Assembly (NCBI GenBank): GCA_938091275.1
Contig: CALKMY010000221.1
Coordinates: 1-10,479, forward strand
Source: Candidatus Nanopelagicales bacterium
GTDB taxonomy: Bacteria > Actinomycetota > Actinomycetes > S36-B12
Direction of reading: 5' to 3'
DNA: 10,479 nt
The notes under the pieces are model-generated. The model worked only from the letters and a program-made list of their open reading frames with translations. It did not search any database and was not told where the DNA came from. The position numbers and the translations under genes are program-made. Positions 1-5,852 of this stretch are shown piece after piece; position 1 is the first letter of the stretch; each line of letters begins with the position of its first letter.

Positions 1-980
1 GCGATGAACCCGAAGTGAGACATAGAGGAGTAGGCGAACAAGCGTCGCATGTCCTGGGCGGTGAGGGCTACGTACGCTCCGTAGAAGATGCCGATCAAGG
101 CCATACCGATGACGACCGGAGCGTAGAACTCACTGGCTGCCGGGAAGATCGGCAAGCAGTAGCGGATCATCCCGAAAGTTCCCACCTTGTCGAGAACACC
201 GATCAGTAGCACCGACGTGCCGGGCTTGGACTGAGCTGCTGCGTCCGGAAGCCACGTGTGGAACGGCCACAAGGGGGCCTTGATCGCGAACGCGAAGAAG
301 AAGCCGAGGAAGAGCATCTTCTGCGTGTTGGGGTCCATCTCCAAGCCCACCAAGGACAGGAAGTCGAAAGTTCCACTCCCCAATTCACGAGCGGAGACCA
401 CATACAGGCCGATCAACGCCGCCAACATGAACAGGCCGCCGAGCAAACTGTAGAGAAGGAACTTGATTGCTGCGTAGGACCTTTGCGGACCGCCATAGCG
501 ACCGATCATGAAGTAGACCGGGATCAGCATCACTTCGAAGAAGACGTAGAACAAGAAGACATCCGTCGCAGCGAAGACACCGATCATCAACGCTTCGAGG
601 GCCAAGATCAGCGCGAAGTAACCCTTGACCGAACCCTCGGACTCTTGGTCGCCTTCAATATCGCGCCAACCCGCCAGGATCACGATGGGAACCAGCGTTG
701 CGGCCAGCGCGATGAGCACTAGTCCTATCCCGTCCACTCCTACCGAGTACGAGATGCCGAACGACGGGATCCAGGGGTAGGACTCCACGAATTGGAAGGG
801 CTGTGTGGATGCCCCGTCGAACTGCAAGGCCATCGCGATCGTCAATGCCAAGACGGCACCGGAGACCACGAGCGAGACCTGCTTGGCCAGCGTCGGCTTG
901 GACTTCGGAAGAAGGGCGACCACGATGCTGCCGATCAAGGGCAGCAGGCCGAGGGTCGTCAACCAGGGGAAGGCACTCAT
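1..980 (-). CDS. nuoM: NADH-quinone oxidoreductase subunit M, N-terminal 326 residues (3' end outside window)
   Basis: This is the ND4-type antiporter-like proton-pumping subunit of complex I, next to NuoL and NuoN in the membrane arm. The ATG at 980 shares an ATGA overlap with the nuoL stop. The translation, read here by hand, runs MSAFPWLTTLGLLPLIG and stays open to the window edge. Conserved features are the TM5 glutamate E149 in FYVFFEVMLIPVYFMIGRYG (144-163), the TM7 lysine K234 in FAIKAPLWPFHTWLPDA (231-247), the GVLDKVGTFGMIRYCLP block (261-277) with a second lysine at 265, and DMRRLFAYSSMSHFGFI (310-326), where the window ends. About 170-200 residues should be missing, given the usual length near 500. 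Only a weak GGTGG lies upstream, so translation probably depends on coupling to nuoL. Confidence 0.97.
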   Translation of the reverse strand, partial: MSAFPWLTTLGLLPLIGSIVVALLPKSKPTLAKQVSLVVSGAVLALTIAMALQFDGASTQPFQFVESYPWIPSFGISYSVGVDGIGLVLIALAATLVPIVILAGWRDIEGDQESEGSVKGYFALILALEALMIGVFAATDVFLFYVFFEVMLIPVYFMIGRYGGPQRSYAAIKFLLYSLLGGLFMLAALIGLYVVSARELGSGTFDFLSLVGLEMDPNTQKMLFLGFFFAFAIKAPLWPFHTWLPDAAAQSKPGTSVLLIGVLDKVGTFGMIRYCLPIFPAASEFYAPVVIGMALIGIFYGAYVALTAQDMRRLFAYSSMSHFGFI

Positions 981-2872
981 GACAGCACCACCAAGACGAG
1001 TGCGATGGCCACGATGAGGGCGCCACCCACCATGGACAACGCGTAAGAACGTGCGAAACCACTCTGGCTTCGCCGCAAGCGACGAGCGAGGTCACCAACG
1101 AAGGTTCCGGTCCAATTGACGAAGCCGTCGACAGCTTTGTTGTCGAAGGTGGTGATCATCTGCGCTGCTCGGTAGGTGGGTTGCACGACGAGCACGTCGT
1201 TCACGGCGTCGCCGTAGAGGTCCTGGCGCGCCGCGCGCGTGAGGGCGTTGCCCGTCGGAGCCTCGATGGGTACATCCCTTCGGGCGTACATGACCCAGCC
1301 GATGATGGCTCCGATGATGACCACGATCAGGGTGACGGCGATATAGAAGGACGTGGGCAAGGGGGTGGGGACCGACTCGTATCCCACAACTGGCTTGAGC
1401 CAATCCTTGATGTCTCCCCAGAACAGCAGGGCCATACCGAGGAAGACGGATCCGAGTGCCAGCAACACGAGGGGGATGGTCATCACCGAGGGTGACTCGT
1501 GCGGGTGAGCATCGTCTTTCCAACGCTTCTTGCCGAAGAACGTCATGGCGATCATCCGGGTCATGTAGAAGCCGGTGACGCCGGCGGCGAGGATGGCAGC
1601 AGCGCCGATGATCGAGTTGCGCTCGAACGCGGCGTGGATGATCTCGTCCTTCGACCAGAACCCCGCAAACGGCGGTATGCCGATGATGGCGAGATATCCG
1701 GCCATGAACGTTACGAAGGTGACACCCATGACTCCCCGCAGCGCTCCATAGCGGCGCATGTTCACGTTGTCGTTCATTCCGTGCATGACTGATCCGGCAC
1801 CGAGGAAGAGGCCGGCCTTGAAGACACCGTGGGTGAGGAGGTGGAAGATCGCGTAGACGTAACCGATGGGGCCGAGACCAGCGGCGAACACCATGTAGCC
1901 GATCTGGCTCATTGTGGATCCGGCCAGCGACTTCTTGATGTCGTCCTTGGCGGAAGCGATGATGGCACCCATGAAGATCGTGATCAGTCCGACAACCACA
2001 ACGGCCGTCGCGGCCCACGCTGCAGCGTCATAGATGGCGTTGCTGCGGGCGATCAAATAAACACCGGCAGTGACCATGGTGGCCGCGTGGATGAGGGCGG
2101 ACACCGGTGTGGGTCCTTCCATGGCATCCAACAACCAGGCCTGCAGGGGGAACTGGGCAGACTTGCCAGCAGCGGCGAGAAGCAGCAACAGGCCAATGGC
2201 CGTCAGCGTTCCCTCACTCGCGTCACTTGCTTGCCCGAAGACGTCCTGGAAGGTGATCGATCCGAAGGTGACGAAGATGAGCATGATGGCCAGAGAGAGC
2301 CCGACATCCCCTACTCGGTTGATCACGAACGCCTTCTTCGCTGCTGCCGCAGCACTCGGCTTGTGTTGCCAGAAACCGATCAGCAGGTAACTCGCGAGCC
2401 CGACGCCTTCCCAGCCGACGTACAACAGCAGGTAGTTGTTGGCGAGCACCAATACCAACATCGCGGCGACGAACAGGTTCAGGTAGCCGAAGAACTTGCG
2501 TCGATCGGGGTCGTGAGACATGTAGCCGAGCGAATAGATGTGGATCAGCGCGCCAACGATGGTGATCAGCAAGACGAAGACAATCGACAGCTGATCTAGT
2601 TGCAGAGCGAAGGAGGCCTGGAAGGAGCCGACGAACACCCAGTCGTACACGTTCTGGACGACGGTGCGCTCTTTGGCGGGTCGGTCCATCATTGCGAGCA
2701 GCATCACGACGCTGATAACGGCGGATGCCACCACGGTGAGTACGCCGAGTATTGGGCCCCACGAGTTGGTGCGCCTACCAGCGAACAGCAGGATGGCCGC
2801 GCCGGCTGCCGGGAGGGCGATGATCACCCACAGCAGCGCGAAGATCCCCTCGGCGGGGACGATCTCGGTCAC
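977..2872 (-). CDS. nuoL: NADH-quinone oxidoreductase subunit L (ND5 type proton-pumping antiporter-like subunit)
   Basis: The 631-residue distal membrane-arm subunit is related to Mrp antiporters and translocates protons. Key residues can be seen: E155 in WEGVGLASYLLIGFW (154-168), the TM7 lysine K237 in AAGKSAQFPLQAWLLDAMEG (234-253), histidines in the SALIHAATMVTAGVYL segment (258-273), K353 in HGVFKAGLFLGAGS, and K408 in PPFAGFWSKDEI (the counterpart of E. coli K399). DIKKSLAGSTMSQIGYM (311-327) is the family's conserved loop. The C-terminal part (about 540-631) contains RAARQDLYGDAVND, the piece that leads into the long lateral helix and the last transmembrane segment. The start is GTG at 2872; no in-frame alternative keeps the first helices. 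The stop overlaps the nuoM ATG as ATGA. Confidence 0.98.
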   Translation of the reverse strand: MTEIVPAEGIFALLWVIIALPAAGAAILLFAGRRTNSWGPILGVLTVVASAVISVVMLLAMMDRPAKERTVVQNVYDWVFVGSFQASFALQLDQLSIVFVLLITIVGALIHIYSLGYMSHDPDRRKFFGYLNLFVAAMLVLVLANNYLLLYVGWEGVGLASYLLIGFWQHKPSAAAAAKKAFVINRVGDVGLSLAIMLIFVTFGSITFQDVFGQASDASEGTLTAIGLLLLLAAAGKSAQFPLQAWLLDAMEGPTPVSALIHAATMVTAGVYLIARSNAIYDAAAWAATAVVVVGLITIFMGAIIASAKDDIKKSLAGSTMSQIGYMVFAAGLGPIGYVYAIFHLLTHGVFKAGLFLGAGSVMHGMNDNVNMRRYGALRGVMGVTFVTFMAGYLAIIGIPPFAGFWSKDEIIHAAFERNSIIGAAAILAAGVTGFYMTRMIAMTFFGKKRWKDDAHPHESPSVMTIPLVLLALGSVFLGMALLFWGDIKDWLKPVVGYESVPTPLPTSFYIAVTLIVVIIGAIIGWVMYARRDVPIEAPTGNALTRAARQDLYGDAVNDVLVVQPTYRAAQMITTFDNKAVDGFVNWTGTFVGDLARRLRRSQSGFARSYALSMVGGALIVAIALVLVVLS

Positions 2873-2879
2873 GTATCCG

Positions 2880-2883
2880 TCCT
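2880..2883 (-). promoter_or_regulatory. Ribosome binding site supporting the nuoL GTG start
   Basis: On the minus strand the short nuoK-nuoL gap contains AGGA, seven bases upstream of GTG at 2872-2870. No overlap-coupled start is available here, so this site is what would recruit ribosomes to nuoL. The match is short, so confidence is moderate. The rest of the 23-base gap is AT-rich (a CGAATAACGAATA stretch), with no clear stem-loop. Confidence 0.65.
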
Positions 2884-2895
2884 ATTCGTTATTCG

Positions 2896-3195
2896 TCAGT
2901 ACTTCAGAAGATTGGGTTCGTCGATCGATGCGGAACGTCTGGTGCGGAAGATGGTCACGATGATCGCCAAGCCCACGACCACTTCAGCGGCGGCCACGAC
3001 CATCACGAAGAACGCGACGACCTGGCCGTCGAGATTTCCATTCATGCGCGCGAAAGCAACGAAGGCCAAGTTCGCGGCATTGAGCATCAGCTCCACGGAC
3101 ATAAAGACGATGATCGCGTTGCGTCGAACGAGCACGCCGATCGCGCCGATGCTGAACAGCAACGCGGAGAGCAGAACATAGTTGGCTGGATTCAT
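2896..3195 (-). CDS. nuoK: NADH-quinone oxidoreductase subunit K (ND4L type)
   Basis: The 99-residue protein is a small three-helix membrane subunit next to NuoJ and NuoN that forms part of the proton-translocation axis. Helices fall at about 5-24, 28-49 and 57-83. The two membrane-embedded glutamates important for coupling are present as E35 (FMSVELMLNAANL) and E71 (VVAAAEVVVGLAI), matching E36 and E72 of E. coli NuoK. The length is the family norm. The ATG at 3195 overlaps the nuoJ stop as ATGA, with GAGGA nine bases upstream. The gene ends with TGA at 2898-2896, and 23 bases separate it from nuoL, one of only two non-overlapping junctions in the window. Confidence 0.98.
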   Translation of the reverse strand: MNPANYVLLSALLFSIGAIGVLVRRNAIIVFMSVELMLNAANLAFVAFARMNGNLDGQVVAFFVMVVAAAEVVVGLAIIVTIFRTRRSASIDEPNLLKY

Positions 3196-3986
3196 CGACC
3201 GTCATCCTCACCGGACGAATCGGCAGACAGTTGACGCACTTCATCGATCTCGGCCGGATCAACCTCACGGATATCGTCACGGACCCTCAAGGGCTCCGGA
3301 ACACTGATATCGCTCGTGCTTCCGTCCGGCAGGAGAGCGGGTGTGTCCACCGCGTTGTGCCGCGCATAGACGCCAGGTGCGGGGAGTTGCCCCGGGTGCG
3401 CCCCCGATGCGAAACGCTCTTGGGACAACTCTCGCTGCGTTCGTTTCGGCATCCACCTCTCACGATGCGTGAGGATCATGGCACCCATAGCCGCGGTGAT
3501 CAGCAAAGCCGCGGTCACCTCGAAGGCGATCAGGTAGGGACCGAACATCAAGGCCGCGAGCCCCTCCACATTTCCGCCCTGGGCGGCATTGGCCGCGTCG
3601 AGTCCTGTCGAGGACGTTTCCATCAAGCCGTTGCCGATTCCTGCGATCAGCAGAATGGAGAAGCCGACTCCGAGGAGAAAGGCAGCCACCCGCTGACCCT
3701 TGATGGTCTCGATGAGCGAGTCCGAGGAGTCCACTCCGACCACCATGAGAACGAAGAGGAACAGCATCATCACTGCACCGGTGTAAACGATGATCTGGAC
3801 CATTCCCAAGAAGGGAGCCGAATTCGCGACGTAGAGGATCGCCAGATTGATCATGGTAAGGGCGATGAACAGCGCGCTGTGCACGGCCTTTCTCGAGATC
3901 ACCATGCCGAGCGCACCGATCACCGCGAGGGTGCCACTGACCCAGAAGACGATCGCTTCCCCGGTTCCCACTGCTCCGCCGTTCAC
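3192..3986 (-). CDS. nuoJ: NADH-quinone oxidoreductase subunit J (ND6 type membrane subunit)
   Basis: The 264-residue membrane subunit links NuoH and NuoA to the proton-pumping arm. Five hydrophobic segments are visible (about 10-30, 35-54, 58-82, 99-119 and 150-172). The third holds the family hallmark FLGMVQIIVYTGAVMMLFLF (59-78), where a pi-bulge helix is known to flip during turnover. ALLITAAMGAMILTHRER marks the end of the membrane part. A hydrophilic tail of some 90 residues follows (QRELSQERF, then the GVYARHNAVDTPALLPDGS motif, then an acidic end); E. coli NuoJ, about 184 residues, lacks it. The start is GTG at 3986, inside a GTGA overlap with the nuoI stop and with AAGGTGAGG just upstream. 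The stop overlaps the nuoK ATG as ATGA. Confidence 0.97.
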   Translation of the reverse strand: MNGGAVGTGEAIVFWVSGTLAVIGALGMVISRKAVHSALFIALTMINLAILYVANSAPFLGMVQIIVYTGAVMMLFLFVLMVVGVDSSDSLIETIKGQRVAAFLLGVGFSILLIAGIGNGLMETSSTGLDAANAAQGGNVEGLAALMFGPYLIAFEVTAALLITAAMGAMILTHRERWMPKRTQRELSQERFASGAHPGQLPAPGVYARHNAVDTPALLPDGSTSDISVPEPLRVRDDIREVDPAEIDEVRQLSADSSGEDDGR

Positions 3987-4516
3987 ACTGCCTCACCTTG
4001 GTCCGGTGAGGAGCCAGTCACCTTGTTGGCGTAGTAGTCCTGCTCCGAGGTGCCCGGAACCATCGGATGCGGAGGCGGGACCATCCCGGGGAGCAGCGGC
4101 GCAAGGAGTTGATCCTTCTCGTAGATGAGATCGGCGCGACTGCTGTCTGCGAGTTCGTACTCATTGGTCATCGTCAGGGCGCGCGTCGGGCAAGCCTCAA
4201 TGCACAGGCCACAGAAGATGCAGCGCAGGTAGTTGATTTGGTACACGCGCCCGTACCGCTCCCCCGGCGAGAATCGTTCCTCGTCGGTGTTATCGGCACC
4301 CTCTACGTAGATGGCATCAGCCGGGCAGGCCCAGGCGCATAGTTCGCATCCGACGCACTTCTCAAGACCGTCCGCCCACCTGTTCAACTGGTGTCGACCG
4401 TGGAAGCGCGGTTTGGTCGGTTGCTTGTCCTCCGGATACTGCTCGGTGACGACCTTCTTAAACATCGTTGTGAGCGTTACCCCGAACCCGCGAACAGCTT
4501 GTGGCATCTCAGCCAT
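3983..4516 (-). CDS. nuoI: NADH-quinone oxidoreductase subunit I (8Fe ferredoxin-type)
   Basis: The 177-residue (TYKY/PSST-partner) subunit relays electrons through two [4Fe-4S] clusters, N6a and N6b, from NuoG toward NuoB. Both ferredoxin motifs are complete: C54-x2-C57-x2-C60-x3-C64-P and C99-x2-C102-x2-C105-x3-C109-P. An amphipathic N-terminal stretch (MPQAVRGFGVTLTTMFKK) would lie on the membrane next to NuoH. The C-terminal tail is proline-rich (LLPGMVPPPHPMVPGT). The frame also opens at an ATG at 4543, but that start would overlap nuoH by 35 bases and adds an unusual MMPTPRRTP leader. The start at 4516 has a perfect AGGAGG six bases upstream and is preferred; another Met three codons downstream is possible. 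The stop overlaps the nuoJ start as GTGA. Confidence 0.97.
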   Translation of the reverse strand: MAEMPQAVRGFGVTLTTMFKKVVTEQYPEDKQPTKPRFHGRHQLNRWADGLEKCVGCELCAWACPADAIYVEGADNTDEERFSPGERYGRVYQINYLRCIFCGLCIEACPTRALTMTNEYELADSSRADLIYEKDQLLAPLLPGMVPPPHPMVPGTSEQDYYANKVTGSSPDQGEAV

Positions 4517-5852
4517 GGGGGTCCTCCTGGGCGTCGGCATCAATGGCCTGCGACGACGACACCTCGGCCGTCGTGACCGTGGCTCGTCGGGGGGTGTACT
4601 CGAATCGTTGGCCGGGTAGGGGAGGCACCGGGTGGCCGGTTGCGGCCCCCGTCAAAACCTCGTTGACCCGACGGGCGTTCTCCGCTTCCGCGTCGAGTCG
4701 ACGCTGTTCCTTCCGATTCGCGCGTGCGCTCAACAGCCACGAGCCTCCAAGAAGCGTCGCGATGATGACGGCGCCGATGAACAACAACTCGGTGTTGGAA
4801 AGCGCGACGTCGTTGCGGAACAGACGCGCGATCGACACGATTACCACCCACACCAGCGCGGCCGGAATCAACACTTTCCAGCCGAACTTCATGAATTGGT
4901 CGTAGCGCAGTCGGGGCAATGTTCCCCGCAGCCAAATGAAGACAAAGATGAACAGCTGCACCTTGATCAGCCACCACACGACCGGCAGCCATCCAGAGTT
5001 CGCGCCCTCCCATAGGGATAGCGGCCACGGAGCCAAGTAACCGCCGAGGAACAACGTGGTCGCCAGCGCGGAAACGGTCACCATGTTGATGTACTCGGCG
5101 AGGAAGAACAAGGCGAACTTCAGCGAGGAGTACTCCGTATGGAAACCTCCAACCAACTCCCCCTCGGCTTCTGGAAGATCGAAAGGCGCACGGTTGGTTT
5201 CACCGACCATGGATGTCACGTAAATCAGGAAACTCGGGAGCAGGATGACAGCGAACCAAATGGGCTGCTGGGCTACCACGATCTCCGAGGTGGACATCGA
5301 TCCCGCGTAGATGAAGACCGCGACGAAAGACAGACCCATCGCGATCTCATACGAGATGACCTGTGCCGTAGAGCGCAAGCCGCCGAGGAGTGGATACGTG
5401 GACCCCGACGACCATCCGGCGAGAACCAGCCCATAGACACCGATCGACGCGATCGCCAGCACGTAGAGAACAGAGACGGGGAAGTCGGTCAACTGCAGTG
5501 GTGTTTCTACGCCCAAGACCGAGACGGTGGGGCCGAAGGGGATGACAGCGAAGGCAATGAAAGCAGCGGTCGCCGAGATCACCGGTGCAATCCAGTACAC
5601 CCCGAGGTGCGCGGCCTTGGGGATGACCTCTTCCTTCAATGCCAACTTGAAGCCGTCCATCAGGGACTGCAGCAGTCCTTGCGGCCCGACTCGGTTCGGG
5701 CCGATCCGGTTTTGCATGCGGGAGACGACCCTGCGCTCCCACCAGATCGTGAACAGCGTCAACAGCACGAGCAGACCGAAGATAGCGACGGCTTTGCCGA
5801 TCACCAGCCACCACGGGTCGGTGCCGAACAGCCCGAACTGACCGTCGGTCAT
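4509..5852 (-). CDS. nuoH: NADH-quinone oxidoreductase subunit H (ND1 type, membrane quinone-channel subunit)
   Basis: The 447-residue membrane protein joins the peripheral and membrane arms and forms much of the quinone entry channel. Conserved loops are RMQNRIGPNRVGPQG (45-59) followed by LMDGFKLALKE, STYPLLGGLRSTAQVISYE (151-169), and the diagnostic GETNRAPFDLPEAEGELVGG (217-236) followed by FHTEYSS. The glutamates and arginines of these loops belong to the quinone cavity and the start of the proton axis. Eight core hydrophobic segments can be traced, then a ninth near 356-374 and a polar tail (376-447) containing HPVPPLPGQ. This makes it longer than E. coli NuoH (about 325 residues), as I recall for actinobacterial homologues. 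The ATG at 5852 overlaps the nuoG stop as ATGA, and the end overlaps nuoI by eight bases. Confidence 0.98.
   Translation of the reverse strand: MTDGQFGLFGTDPWWLVIGKAVAIFGLLVLLTLFTIWWERRVVSRMQNRIGPNRVGPQGLLQSLMDGFKLALKEEVIPKAAHLGVYWIAPVISATAAFIAFAVIPFGPTVSVLGVETPLQLTDFPVSVLYVLAIASIGVYGLVLAGWSSGSTYPLLGGLRSTAQVISYEIAMGLSFVAVFIYAGSMSTSEIVVAQQPIWFAVILLPSFLIYVTSMVGETNRAPFDLPEAEGELVGGFHTEYSSLKFALFFLAEYINMVTVSALATTLFLGGYLAPWPLSLWEGANSGWLPVVWWLIKVQLFIFVFIWLRGTLPRLRYDQFMKFGWKVLIPAALVWVVIVSIARLFRNDVALSNTELLFIGAVIIATLLGGSWLLSARANRKEQRRLDAEAENARRVNEVLTGAATGHPVPPLPGQRFEYTPRRATVTTAEVSSSQAIDADAQEDPHG
4523..4528 (-). promoter_or_regulatory. Ribosome binding site deciding the nuoI start
   Basis: Read on the minus strand, this is a perfect AGGAGG lying inside the 3' end of nuoH. 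The six-base spacer ACCCCC separates it from the ATG at 4516-4514. It is the strongest Shine-Dalgarno match among the junctions in this window and favours the 177-residue form of NuoI over the longer frame that opens at 4543. Its strength may compensate for the H/I overlap being eight bases rather than the four-base ATGA type. Confidence 0.85.

Noticed and set aside
1092..2018. A 308-codon minus-strand frame overlapping nuoL in another frame
   Set aside because: It is an Arg/His-rich out-of-frame reading of nuoL, which is intact and conserved throughout.
1829..2599. A 256-codon plus-strand open frame antisense to nuoL
   Set aside because: It shows the same shadow pattern: low-complexity Gln, Asp, Glu and His-rich translation with no family resemblance, while the minus strand encodes all conserved NuoL residues.
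2873..2895. Possible terminator or internal promoter in the nuoK-nuoL gap
   Set aside because: The gap is only 23 bases. It shows a short repeated TTATTCG-like element on the plus strand but no stem-loop with a T tract and no convincing -35/-10 pair.
3231..4034. A 267-codon plus-strand open frame antisense to nuoJ
   Set aside because: It is the complement of an intact nuoJ. The product is unusually rich in His, Asp, Glu and Arg with no hydrophobic core, typical of a shadow of membrane-protein codons.
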